Positions 8,561 to 16,294 of a stretch of DNA of 40,953 nucleotides are shown in pieces. The DNA is from Psychrobacter sp. FME6 (GTDB lineage: Bacteria; Pseudomonadota; Gammaproteobacteria; Pseudomonadales; Moraxellaceae). Positions within the stretch are counted from its first letter, which is position 1. Every line of letters begins with the position of its first letter. The notes beneath the pieces are model-generated. The model was not told where the DNA came from, did not search any database, and saw only the letters and a list, made by a program, of their open reading frames with translations. The stretch is from assembly GCF_014861365.1 (NCBI RefSeq), contig NZ_RRYW01000019.1:1-40953 (forward strand), written 5' to 3'. A program made the translations under genes and the position numbers.

Positions 8561-9361
8561 CTATACATAATGTACAAATTGATTTTGCTCAAAGCGGAAC
8601 TGGGTATTATAGATACCATTATCAGCACGCTCGCCAGCACCAATCATCATAACGATATGATGATCATCGCCTAGCTCTAACAAGCGCTTCATGGCAGGTT
8701 CGTCGAAACCACCCATCGGACAGCTATCAAAGCCATACGCTCGCAATGCCAGCATTAGATTTCCAGCGGCTAACGAGGTATTATTGGTTGCCCAGTTTTT
8801 GGTATCTTCAAAGGTATAATAAGGCGATTTGATAGGACCTTTGACGCGTCTGACCACTTGAGTTGCACCCCATTTAGCGACGGATACAATGTTGGCAGGC
8901 CCACGTAAAAAGTCCAACGCGACGACTTTGTTGTAGTAGTCTTTTACCTTTTTTGGCACCGGTGTATCAGGGAATTCACGTAGAACTTGCTGGGCGTGAT
9001 CATGCCAAACGTCGGTACGAGCAACCACAGCGATTAAGCGTGCGGATGTTTTTGCGGCGTTTTGGTTCATGCAGTTTTTGACCGCGCGCTTACGACTATC
9101 CACATTATCGATAACATAAAACTCCCACGGCTGTAGGTTGCTAGAGTTTGGAGCTAACATGGCCAAACGCAAACAGTCGGATAATACGTCATCGGGTATC
9201 GGCGTGTCGGTAAAACGGCGTACTGATCGGCGTGACTCTACGACCTCACAAAACGCTTGTCGCTGCGGAGTATGAGTAGGCGTAGCAATGCTGTCTTTAT
9301 TATCGGTATTGGCGTTCATATTAGGATCCATACTGGGAGTTGAGTGCTCAATTTGGCTCAT
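8561..9361 (-). CDS. Nitroreductase family protein (FMN-dependent) inside the gcv operon
   Basis: A 266-aa predicted FMN flavoprotein of the nitroreductase superfamily. VVESRRSVRRFTDTPIPDD (40-58) is the phosphate-binding start of the fold. LAPNSSNLQPWEFYVI and the later GFDSCPMGGFDE are also family motifs. The first 35 residues are hydrophilic and low in complexity, so the true start may lie downstream of the ATG at 9361; no good ribosome site marks any candidate. The gene sits between gcvH and gcvP on the same strand, 60 bp before gcvP. Its natural substrate is unknown; a link to glycine or one-carbon metabolism is suggested only by position. Confidence 0.82.
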   Translation of the reverse strand: MSQIEHSTPSMDPNMNANTDNKDSIATPTHTPQRQAFCEVVESRRSVRRFTDTPIPDDVLSDCLRLAMLAPNSSNLQPWEFYVIDNVDSRKRAVKNCMNQNAAKTSARLIAVVARTDVWHDHAQQVLREFPDTPVPKKVKDYYNKVVALDFLRGPANIVSVAKWGATQVVRRVKGPIKSPYYTFEDTKNWATNNTSLAAGNLMLALRAYGFDSCPMGGFDEPAMKRLLELGDDHHIVMMIGAGERADNGIYNTQFRFEQNQFVHYV

Positions 9362-9602
9362 TGTTGCGGCATATTTAAGAAATATGTCAAATGAGTAATA
9401 CGAATAAACTAGCTAGCAATTGGGGATAATCAATTGGACGATGATTGTTTTTTAACGCTGATTTTTAAAGAAAATCGCTTTAAGCCAAAGAGGATAGATA
9501 CCGACTGACGCCGGTACCTACAATAATGAAACCTGCTTGCTTTGTTATAAGTAGCGAGATTTAAGCTTAATATCGCTTGTAGAGTGAAGCGTGTAGCAGA
9601 TA

Positions 9603-9983
9603 TTACAGCTCATTTTCGTACTCGTCAGCAGTCAGTAATGCTTCATAGTCAGCCATGTTTTCAGGCTTCATTCTAAAGAACCAACCTTCGCCATATGGGT
9701 CAGAGTTGATGATTTCAGGGTCGTCTTCTAGTGCTTCGTTGATGGCAACGACTTCGCCTGAGATTGGAGCATAGACGTCAGAAGCGGCTTTAACAGATTC
9801 AACCACTGAGATTTCGTCATCAAGAGTGATGACGTCACCAACATCTGGTAATTCAACAAATACCACGTCACCCAATAATTCTTGAGCATGGTCAGTGATA
9901 CCAACAGTAATTGTACCGTCGTCCTCTAGGCGTAGCCACTCGTGGCTGGCGATGTATTTTAATTCTGCTGGGATGTTACTCAT
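9603..9983 (-). CDS. gcvH: Glycine cleavage system H protein
   Basis: This is the lipoyl carrier of the glycine cleavage complex; it shuttles the aminomethyl group from GcvP to GcvT. It has 126 aa (E. coli: 129). The start ATG at 9983 is preceded by AGGAGA six bases upstream, the best ribosome site in the operon. The lipoylation lysine is Lys65 in [12 protein letters not shown]. The [17 protein letters not shown] and [10 protein letters not shown] segments are typical. It lies 69 bp after gcvT. A 241-bp gap separates it from the nitroreductase; no convincing terminator or promoter was found there. Confidence 0.97.
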   Translation of the reverse strand: MSNIPAELKYIASHEWLRLEDDGTITVGITDHAQELLGDVVFVELPDVGDVITLDDEISVVESVKAASDVYAPISGEVVAINEALEDDPEIINSDPYGEGWFFRMKPENMADYEALLTADEYENEL

Positions 9984-10052
9984 GGTCTCTCTCCTAAGTG
10001 ATAGAGGTTAATTAACAAAAATAATGCAAGCTAATAATAGAATTTATAACGG

Positions 10053-11216
10053 CTACGAGTCAAACTGCTGCTTGCCATTACGGACAAATGGTAATTTCAG
10101 GACGCGTACATCGACGAACTTACCTTTGCCGCGCAGATCAACTTGCACGCTATCCTCTTCTGACAAGCTGGTAGGAACGCGAGCGATAGCAATCGAGTTT
10201 TTGAGGCTAGGGGAGAATGTGCCACTGGTGATAACCCCTGTTTGCTCGTTGTCTGTGCCTTGATTGATGGTCACAGTCATACCTTCACGTAACACACCGC
10301 GTGTGGTCAGTAGTAGACCCACTTGCTTCATCGCTGTATTGTCATCTTTTGACTGTTTGCGTTTGCTTACAAGCGCCTCACGACCCACAAAATCTCGCTC
10401 GTCTTTTAGCGCCAGTGTCCAGCCCATATTCGATTCGTAAGGGCTGGTCTCTTCATTCATGTCATGACCATAAAGGTTCATGCCGGCTTCCATACGCAAG
10501 GTATCACGTGCGCCAAGACCAGCAGGTTTGACACCATTGGCTTTTAACTGTTCAAAGAAGGCAGGTGCTTCATCGGCATGCATAATCACTTCAACGCCAT
10601 CTTCACCAGTATAACCAGTGCGAGCGACGAACCAATCTGACCCTTCGATATCGGTTAAATCGGCACCAACGAAAGGCTTAAGGCCTGCTAGGGTGTCTGC
10701 CCAGCTAGGTTTGATTTTCGCCAGTTTCTCAACGGCTTTTGGTCCTTGGACAGCAAGCATTGCCAAATCATTACGTTCCGTTAAGGTAACATCAAAGTCT
10801 TTGGCTACTTTTTCAAACTGTGCCATGTCTTTATCACGGGTCGCCGCGTTAGAGACGATGCGATATTCAGTTTCTTCGCTATTTGATAAATAAACGATTA
10901 AATCGTCGATGATACCGCCCATGTCATTCAACATAGGTGAATATAGGGCTTTACCGACAGTTTTTAATTTAGCAACGTCGTTGGCCAATAGCTTTTGTAG
11001 CCATGCTTTGGCATCGCTACCTTTAACATCAACGATAACCATATGAGAGACATCAAACATCCCTGCATCGTTACGTACAGCTTCGTGCTCTTCGATTTGT
11101 GAGCCGTAATGAATCGGCAGCTCCCAACCAGAAAAGTCCACCAGTTTGCCTTCACTATCGACGTGAGACTGGTAAAGGGGAGTGCGTTTGGGAGCTTGGG
11201 TGTGGGTATCAGTCAT
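10053..11216 (-). CDS. gcvT: Aminomethyltransferase, glycine cleavage T protein
   Basis: GcvT transfers the methylene group from GcvH to tetrahydrofolate and releases ammonia. It has 387 aa (E. coli: 364). The ATG at 11216 has AAGGA (tcctt at 11223-11227 on the plus strand) six bases upstream. [19 protein letters not shown] and GMFDVSHM form the N-terminal signature. [12 protein letters not shown] and [18 protein letters not shown] follow, the latter with the conserved folate-site residues. It is the first gene of the operon. Its leader carries a tandem glycine riboswitch and a long palindrome that ends three bases before the ribosome site. Confidence 0.97.
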   Translation of the reverse strand: MTDTHTQAPKRTPLYQSHVDSEGKLVDFSGWELPIHYGSQIEEHEAVRNDAGMFDVSHMVIVDVKGSDAKAWLQKLLANDVAKLKTVGKALYSPMLNDMGGIIDDLIVYLSNSEETEYRIVSNAATRDKDMAQFEKVAKDFDVTLTERNDLAMLAVQGPKAVEKLAKIKPSWADTLAGLKPFVGADLTDIEGSDWFVARTGYTGEDGVEVIMHADEAPAFFEQLKANGVKPAGLGARDTLRMEAGMNLYGHDMNEETSPYESNMGWTLALKDERDFVGREALVSKRKQSKDDNTAMKQVGLLLTTRGVLREGMTVTINQGTDNEQTGVITSGTFSPSLKNSIAIARVPTSLSEEDSVQVDLRGKGKFVDVRVLKLPFVRNGKQQFDS

Positions 11217-11230
11217 AACAAATCCTTATG

Positions 11231-11277
11231 TGAACATCAGCCTTTGTACTTAATTTAAGTACAAAGGCTGATGTTCA
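11231..11277 (-). repeat. 23-bp perfect inverted repeat directly upstream of the gcvT ribosome site
   Basis: Left arm 11231-11253 (TGAACATCAGCCTTTGTACT...) and right arm 11255-11277 are perfect complements around a single central T. In the gcvT mRNA this would fold into a very stable hairpin whose base lies three nucleotides before the Shine-Dalgarno AAGGA. No T-run follows, so it is not a normal intrinsic terminator. It may be part of the riboswitch output, an RNA-stability element, or a small inserted palindrome. Confidence 0.9.
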
Positions 11278-11396
11278 TGATCATAGTGGCGAGCAGCAAT
11301 ATTGCAGGGTGCAAACATTGCAACCAAGGGTAGCACAGAAAAAATATAAAGCCGTCAGCCAAACAGACGCTGAACGTCAGTTTAAGCAAAAGCCCT

Positions 11397-11696
11397 ATCT
11401 GTCCTGTAACCTGAGATTTTCAACACGAAGCATCATTTGATGTCGTATTTTCTCCCCTTCGGTGGGTAGGGCGTCGTCCGTCCTTACCGCTCTCCAGATT
11501 TGTTATGCCTTATATGTGTAGGCAATGCACCATCGATGGCGTACTGCTAAACAATAATGACATGTGTTTTTCAGTCCTGTTACCTGAGCGATTGGCAGGG
11601 TGTATGCGCCTTCGGTGGTCAATCAGCAATAAGTCATATCGTATGAACAATATAGTGCATTACGAGGTGTTTGCTAAAGACTCTCTCCTGAAAAAC
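11397..11696 (-). promoter_or_regulatory. Tandem glycine riboswitch (two aptamers) in the gcvT leader
   Basis: Both aptamers of the gcvT-type glycine riboswitch can be read on the minus strand. Aptamer I (11696 to 11566) has a 9-bp P1, GTTTTTCAG with CTGAAAAAC, then GGAGAGAG, CACCGAAGGCG and GCTCAGGTAACAGGACTG. Aptamer II (11499 to 11397) has P1 ATCTG/CAGAT, then GGAGAGCGG, CACCGAAGGGGAG and ATCTCAGGTTACAGGACAG. The GGAGAG, CCGAAGG and CUCAGGnnACAGGAC elements match the known consensus. Riboswitches of this class usually switch on glycine cleavage genes when glycine is abundant. The linker between the aptamers is 66 nt (11500-11565). The expression platform (11217-11396) has no clear intrinsic terminator. 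Confidence 0.93.
11522..11547 (-). other. Stem-loop in the inter-aptamer linker of the glycine riboswitch
   Basis: On the minus strand this 26-nt segment folds as GCAGTACGCCA / TGGTGCATTGC around a UCGA loop. It has ten pairs, two of them G-U, and one A-C mismatch. It lies in the middle of the 66-nt linker between the two glycine aptamers. Confidence 0.7.
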
Positions 11697-11702
11697 GCTT
11701 TT

Positions 11703-11731
11703 ATTATGAAAGGTTCAGGCTGTTTTTACAA
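11703..11731 (-). promoter_or_regulatory. Candidate promoter of the glycine cleavage operon
   Basis: On the minus strand, TTGTAA (11731-11726) and CATAAT (11708-11703) are separated by 17 bp. Transcription would begin near 11696, which is exactly the 5' base of the first riboswitch P1 stem. That agreement supports the call. Confidence 0.65.
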
Positions 11732-11949
11732 GCCATCAAATCGATTAAAATGCATAAACTTGGAAAGTACGGAGTTTTATCAGCATAATTGCCCAAAATA
11801 TCAGGAAGATAAGTACTTCTATGGTTTTTGTGACGGTTATATAGCCCGTAATTATCGAAGGAGATTTACCATACCTGAACGTAAAGACGCTACTGGTATG
11901 GGTTTAAAATATGCTAATCTATGGGGATAGTTTTTGATAGGTGGTTTTT

Positions 11950-12270
11950 ATGCATTGTGATATTTATAAGTTTCCCAAACATGATGATATGTATATTTAT
12001 ATTGCGCGCCCTGATTATCCTGATGATACCGAAGAGATTCAGGATTGGCTTGGTGTGCTGCCCAAAGATTTTCGTGCAGGCTTAGGTCGTAGTAAGTTTG
12101 TCATGCATTTAGATTTGGCAACCACACCGACCCTTGCCCGTGTTGATAAAGAAGAGGTGTTAGCAAAGCTACAATCGCAAGGGTATTTTGTGCAACTGCC
12201 ACCGCAAGATGTCATGCGCCGCCAAGCAGAACTGCGCGCTCGTGAAGCTCAGGATAGTATTTACAACTAG
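11950..12270 (+). CDS. ycgL: YcgL domain-containing protein
   Basis: A small conserved gammaproteobacterial protein of 106 aa from the ATG at 11950; AGGTGG lies just upstream. The GTG at 11941 would add three residues and overlaps that ribosome site. CDIYKFPKHDDMYIYIARPD resembles the family's CxVYRSxKxDxTYLYV start. LPKDFRAGLGRSKFVMHLDL and QSQGYFVQLPPQDVM match the family's core and C-terminal LPP motif. The biochemical function is not established. In pseudomonads the family often sits beside rnd; here rnd is about 7 kb away. The gene is divergent from the glycine riboswitch. Confidence 0.85.
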   Translation: MHCDIYKFPKHDDMYIYIARPDYPDDTEEIQDWLGVLPKDFRAGLGRSKFVMHLDLATTPTLARVDKEEVLAKLQSQGYFVQLPPQDVMRRQAELRAREAQDSIYN

Positions 12271-12640
12271 GGCATGGGTTTAAAAGTTTGGTAGATGGCC
12301 GCCTGCATTTTATGAGAAAATCGTGATAAACTAGCGACCTCTTATATCTTCAGTGCTTATATCGATAACACAGTTGGTGTCGATAATGTAGTCGGTCTTA
12401 TTTTAGTATAGTCGGTTCAAAACAAAAGCGATACGGTTGTCGTAGTGTGCTATTGCTATAAATTTTCTTTGCTTGCTGTTCGCAGGTGTAGCAGAGTCGG
12501 CAAAAATTTTATAGCCAATAGTTTTGATAACCAATAGTACTGTATCGTTTTCAAAGTGAATTCACTATATGACAGCACGTACCATATACCGCTAAACACG
12601 TAGTGTCGCATCGGTTATAAATCTAGGTAACTAAACACGT
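12271..12640. other. Intergenic region, 370 bp, mostly a MITE-like repeat
   Basis: No coding sequence is visible. Positions 12407-12569 are occupied by copy C of the palindromic repeat. The remaining 5' part (12271-12406) shows no structure that I can name. The 71 bp after the repeat should hold the signals for the membrane-protein gene at 12641, but no clear promoter was recognised. Confidence 0.6.
12407..12569. repeat. MITE-like palindromic repeat, copy C (core inverted)
   Basis: This 163-bp element starts TATAGTC and ends ACTATA. Inner arms are complementary: GCGATACGGT near the left end against ACTGTATCG near the right, and GCTATAAATTTT against AAAATTTTATAGC around the core. The core (12471-12501) reads GCTTGCTGTTCGCAGG..., the reverse complement of the core in copies A (13459) and B (37038). 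It contains no open reading frame for a transposase. Confidence 0.65.
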
Positions 12641-13318
12641 ATGGACTGGTTAAAAGGTATTATAAAAAGCTTACCACTGGAAACCATCAGCGATATTCTT
12701 GGTGAGATTGCGATTTGGTGGAGTCAGATGGTAAAAGACGTTCCGCCCGCCGATTTGCCCATGTATGCTTATCTTGGTGGTGCTATTGTAGTGCTAGTAC
12801 TATGGGTGCTGGTCGCTCGTGTATTGCCACGTCCGCTGGGCGGCATGAGCTGGATGATGTTGTTTGCGATTTTATTGGCTCCAGGTAGTGCACTTGGTGA
12901 CCCAAGCGTGATTGCACCGGCTAGTATTAGCGTGGTTTATGCCGTTATGATGAAAGACTTCACCGGTGCCGTTGCCAATATGCTGCCCATAATGGTGGTA
13001 TTGGTCGTGGGCTTGTTTGTCGGCTTTGTTTGGCAGCTGATTCGCGGTGCGTTTGAATCAAGCTTGGATAAAGCACGCAGCCGCACAGCAGAAGATACGC
13101 AAGCGACAATGCAGCTGACGACAGGAAGTTATTTGTCAGCAGATGCTACTGCAACTGAGCCAGCTGATTTAGATAACAAGTCGAGTTTAGTTGAGCCGTC
13201 TAGTAGTAAGCCTTTATCGGCTAAACCTGAAGCAGCAGTCAGCTTAAAAAAAGGTAACTCGAAAATAGATAGTGTTTTAGCTAAGAAACGCGGTACAAAA
13301 AAAACTGATAAACGCTAG
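12641..13318 (+). CDS. Predicted inner-membrane protein of unknown function
   Basis: I do not recognise a family. The 225-aa product has three hydrophobic segments: YLGGAIVVLVLWVLVARVL (about 45-63), MSWMMLFAILLAPGSAL (69-85) and MLPIMVVLVVGLFVGFVWQLI (114-134). A hydrophilic C-terminal tail of about 90 residues, rich in Ser, Ala and Lys, ends KKRGTKKTDKR. The ATG at 12641 has only a weak AGGT upstream. It precedes the MoxR/CoxE pair on the same strand. A terminator at 13385-13412 and a 456-bp gap argue against one operon, but a functional link is possible. Confidence 0.7.
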   Translation: MDWLKGIIKSLPLETISDILGEIAIWWSQMVKDVPPADLPMYAYLGGAIVVLVLWVLVARVLPRPLGGMSWMMLFAILLAPGSALGDPSVIAPASISVVYAVMMKDFTGAVANMLPIMVVLVVGLFVGFVWQLIRGAFESSLDKARSRTAEDTQATMQLTTGSYLSADATATEPADLDNKSSLVEPSSSKPLSAKPEAAVSLKKGNSKIDSVLAKKRGTKKTDKR

Positions 13319-13338
13319 GGCGTGTCCTCATTTTAAAA
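13315..13338 (+). repeat. 24-nt exact repeat, copy 1
   Basis: The segment begins CTAGGGCGTGTCCTCATTTT and overlaps the stop codon of the preceding gene. The same 24 bases occur at 24828-24851, also just after a stop codon region, and the first 12 recur at 23538-23549. Confidence 0.85.
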
Positions 13339-13384
13339 ATGCTGATAAAAATAGTTAAGTTTTTTCTTAAGTCATAAGTAAAGT

Positions 13385-13412
13385 AAAAGACACCATTAGC
13401 GTGTCTTTTTTT
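13385..13412 (+). terminator. Intrinsic terminator after the membrane-protein gene
   Basis: AAAAGACAC (13385-13393) pairs with GTGTCTTTT (13401-13409) around a 7-nt loop, followed by more T residues. Confidence 0.85.
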
Positions 13413-13458
13413 ATGTGTGTTTATTGATCACTGTGCTCGTTAGTCATTTTGAGACCAC

Positions 13459-13596
13459 TATAGTTAAAATACTTTAAAAACGCTACGATACTGCTGGTAT
13501 AGTTTTTTTGTAGCCTCTGTCTGCGTAGGCACAGCAAGCAAGAAAAAACGGTACCTGCAGTACGTGATGTAGCGATATTACTTCTCACTGACTATG
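13459..13596. repeat. MITE-like palindromic repeat, copy A
   Basis: This 138-bp copy begins TATAGTT and ends ACTATG. AAACGCTACGATACT near the left end is partly complementary to AGTACGTGATGTAGCG on the right. The core at 13511-13539 reads TAGCCTCTGTCTGCG followed by TAGGCACAGCAAGC, nearly identical to copy B at 37090-37118. Confidence 0.65.
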
Positions 13597-13774
13597 AATC
13601 TATCAGTGCGCCCGTTGATGGCAGACCCTAGGTCTGAGTAATTGCGAACGCATGAGTATTTTGGCAATATGCGCCGCTGTGCTAACCTAAATGATTGTTT
13701 TTCTTGTATCGACTGCTTCTGAACCTTTTACACGCTTAAAACCCCTAATGTATAACAATAATTGAGATTGAATT

Positions 13775-14644
13775 ATGACGACCACCACGACCGATAAAAC
13801 CAAAAAAACTTTTACCGGCACGCAAAGCTATATTGCCACTGACGATTTGCAGTTGGCAGTCAACGCTGCCATGACCTTACAAAAACCGTTACTCATTAAA
13901 GGTGAGCCAGGTACAGGCAAAACGTTACTGGCAGAAGAAGTCGCCGAAAGTTTAGGCATGCCACTGATTACGTGGCATGTCAAATCGACCACCAAAGCGG
14001 AACAGGGTCTGTATGAGTATGATGCGGTGTCGCGTCTGCGTGATTCGCAACTGGGTGATGATAAGGTCTATGAGATTGGCAATTATATCAAGCCGGGTAA
14101 ATTGTGGGATGCCTTTACCAGTAAAGAGCGTAGCGTGCTATTGATTGATGAGATTGATAAAGCCGATATCGAGTTCCCAAATGATTTACTACACGAGCTT
14201 GATAAGATGTCTTTTTATGTCTACGAGACGGGTGAGACCATCACCGCCGAGCAGCGTCCTGTAGTGATTATCACCTCGAACAATGAAAAAGAGCTACCAG
14301 ATGCGTTTTTGCGTCGTTGCTTTTTCCATTATATTGATTTCCCAGAAGAGGAAACCATGCGCCAAATTATTGAGGTGCATTTCCCTGATATCCAAGAAAA
14401 ACTGGTCAATGATGCACTCGATATCTTTTATAAATTGCGTAATATTCAAGGGCTTAAAAAACCGCCATCAACCTCAGAGTTGGTCGATTGGTTAACGTTA
14501 TTGCTTGCTGATGATATGGCACAAGCGGAGCTAGAAGAAAACTTGCGCGGCGAAAAATCCATCCCGCCATTATACGGTGCGCTACTTAAAAACGAAGCGG
14601 ATGTCAGTTTATTGCAGCGTTTTGCCAATATGATGCGTCGTTAA
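13775..14644 (+). CDS. MoxR-type AAA+ ATPase
   Basis: A 289-aa AAA+ ATPase of the MoxR group, cytoplasmic. Such ATPases act as chaperones that insert cofactors or remodel protein complexes together with a VWA-domain partner. Walker A is GEPGTGKT (43-50), Walker B is VLLIDEIDKAD, and sensor 1 is VVIITSNNEKELPDAFLRRC. The C-terminal lid carries PPSTSELVDWL, a MoxR hallmark. It lies 87 bp before a CoxE-like VWA gene, the usual partner. No substrate enzyme such as a molybdenum hydroxylase or dehydrogenase is encoded beside it, so the client is unknown. The ribosome site is weak. Confidence 0.92.
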   Translation: MTTTTTDKTKKTFTGTQSYIATDDLQLAVNAAMTLQKPLLIKGEPGTGKTLLAEEVAESLGMPLITWHVKSTTKAEQGLYEYDAVSRLRDSQLGDDKVYEIGNYIKPGKLWDAFTSKERSVLLIDEIDKADIEFPNDLLHELDKMSFYVYETGETITAEQRPVVIITSNNEKELPDAFLRRCFFHYIDFPEEETMRQIIEVHFPDIQEKLVNDALDIFYKLRNIQGLKKPPSTSELVDWLTLLLADDMAQAELEENLRGEKSIPPLYGALLKNEADVSLLQRFANMMRR

Positions 14645-14731
14645 GCGTATAGATTTCTAGTGATGTTTTGACAACAACCCATGCCAACGCCCAAATTATA
14701 ACCATATTAGCCAATAAGTGGTGCGTACCCT

Positions 14732-15955
14732 ATGTTTATTAAACTGTTCTACACCTTGCGTACTTACGGCGTGCCCGTCAGTACGCGTGAGTTGCTCGAC
14801 CTCAATGCCGCGTTAGATCAAGGCCTGATGATGCAGCCACACCCTGAGAGTCCAGAGCTGCCTACCTTTGCCAGCCGCGAAGACATGTATCGGCTGATTC
14901 GACTGTGCATGGTCAAAGACGAGCGCCATTTTGATAAGTTCGACCGCGCCATGGCAGATTATTTTGAAGGTGTCGACAGTCTCGATATGGATGAATTATT
15001 ATCCAAGCTGACTGATGTCCCTAAAGAGTGGCTCGATTTAAAATTAGATCCCAAAAATCTGACCGATGAGCAGCGTCGATTGCTTAAAAAGTACGGCTCG
15101 CTTGAAGAGTTGATGAAAGCCTTAGAAGAACGCCTCAAAGAACAAAAAGAGCGTCATCAGGGCGGCAGTAAGTGGGTCGGTACGGGTGGTACGTCACCGT
15201 TTGGGGCCTATGGCGATCATCCAGAAGGTGTACGGGTCGGCGGTGAGTCGCGTAAACGCAGCGCCGCCAAAGTTTGGGAGCAGCGTAAATACCGCAACCT
15301 CGATGACGACAGTCAACTTGGTACGCGTCAAATTCAAATGGCATTGCGCAATCTTCGTCAGTTTGCACGCACAGGTAGCGCTGATGAGCTTGATATTCAT
15401 GAAACCATTAAACGCACCGCTAAAAAAGGTGTGCTTGATATTCATATGCAGGCTGAGCGCCGTAACCGTGTCAAAGTGCTGATGCTATTTGATGTCGGCG
15501 GTAGTATGGATATCCATGTCGAAGCGTTAGAAAAGCTATTTTCTGCCGCTAAAAATGAATTTAAAACCTTAGAGTTCTTTTACTTTCATAATTGTCTGTA
15601 TGATTATGTGTGGAAAGACAATGACCGTCGCCATAGCGCGCCGATGCCAACCTTTGAGCTACTTAATAAGTATGGCCGCGAGTATCGGGTCATATTTGTC
15701 GGCGATGCCTCGATGTCGCCTTATGAGCTGATGACGGTCGGCGGCAGTGTGGAGTATATGAATAACGAAGCAGGTATTGTCTGGTTAAAAAGGGTATTAG
15801 CACATTTTGATAAAGTTGCTTGGCTCAACCCTGAAAATCCTGCCTATTGGCAATATACTCAAACCATCATTGAGATTAAAAATTTATTCGATAATAAAAT
15901 GTATCCCATGACGCTGCACGGTGTGGAAGAGATGACCAATTATATGGCGCGGTAA
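14732..15955 (+). CDS. CoxE-like VWA domain protein, partner of MoxR ATPase
   Basis: A 407-aa protein without signal peptide or membrane segment. The N-terminal part begins FIKLFYTLRTYGVPVSTREL, as in CoxE/YehP-type proteins. A charged helical region follows, with LKKYGSLEELMKALEERLKE (about 112-131). The C-terminal half is a VWA domain with a MIDAS motif read as LMLFDVGGSMD (Asp254, Gly256, Ser258). The usual DxSxS is thus DxGxS, a variant common in this subgroup. FVGDASMSPYEL supplies a second metal-site loop. With the MoxR ATPase it probably forms a metal-dependent chaperone pair. A strong terminator follows. Confidence 0.88.
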   Translation: MFIKLFYTLRTYGVPVSTRELLDLNAALDQGLMMQPHPESPELPTFASREDMYRLIRLCMVKDERHFDKFDRAMADYFEGVDSLDMDELLSKLTDVPKEWLDLKLDPKNLTDEQRRLLKKYGSLEELMKALEERLKEQKERHQGGSKWVGTGGTSPFGAYGDHPEGVRVGGESRKRSAAKVWEQRKYRNLDDDSQLGTRQIQMALRNLRQFARTGSADELDIHETIKRTAKKGVLDIHMQAERRNRVKVLMLFDVGGSMDIHVEALEKLFSAAKNEFKTLEFFYFHNCLYDYVWKDNDRRHSAPMPTFELLNKYGREYRVIFVGDASMSPYELMTVGGSVEYMNNEAGIVWLKRVLAHFDKVAWLNPENPAYWQYTQTIIEIKNLFDNKMYPMTLHGVEEMTNYMAR

Positions 15956-16294
15956 TTTTATAATGATGCATTTATATTCAAACTAATTTATCAGTCAAGC
16001 TGATTGAATGTTCTGTTAAGGCAGCGGCGATGTTTTCATGGCCGCTGCCTTTTTTGGTCTAAATAAATCAAATTTATAACGATAGGGCATTGGTATGCCC
16101 CGTTAAATATGATAACATTCATCCTAAATGAATCTTATAGTGATATTCCGATTGGATGGGCTAAAAAAGTTTGATTACAGTGTTTGACCACGAGAGTTCG
16201 ACAGCTGTTTAAACCCAGTCATTGTTGCTAGTGTAAACCTTTCATTTTTAATCCTTTTAATTAATCCTTATAGTAATCCACTGAGAGAGATAAC
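15956..16294. other. Intergenic region upstream of hmp, 339 bp
   Basis: It holds the terminator of the VWA gene (16018-16055) and a small hairpin GGGCAT-tggt-ATGCCC (16085-16100). A spaced inverted repeat ATTCAT-n5-ATGAAT (16117-16133) could be a repressor site. Just before the hmp ribosome site, TAATCC occurs three times at 16249, 16262 and 16274, one helical turn or slightly more apart. Flavohemoprotein genes are often controlled by NsrR or related NO sensors. I could not match either element to the known NsrR consensus. Confidence 0.5.
16018..16055 (+). terminator. Strong intrinsic terminator after the VWA gene
   Basis: AAGGCAGCGGC (16018-16028) pairs with GCCGCTGCCTT (16041-16051), and six T residues run from 16050. 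Confidence 0.93.

Larger units (their letters stand above)
13319..13774. other. Intergenic region, 456 bp
   Basis: The gap holds the 24-nt repeat, a terminator (13385-13412) and MITE-like copy A (13459-13596). A small hairpin CAGACC-cta-GGTCTG lies at 13622-13636. No gene is visible. The stretch just before moxR (13637-13774) is AT-rich and should carry its promoter; I cannot point to a convincing -35/-10 pair. Confidence 0.6.

Noticed and set aside
11505..11930. A 141-codon plus-strand open frame upstream of ycgL
   Set aside because: It is antisense to the tandem glycine riboswitch and the gcv promoter, has no ribosome site, and resembles no protein family. The riboswitch explains the sequence conservation better.
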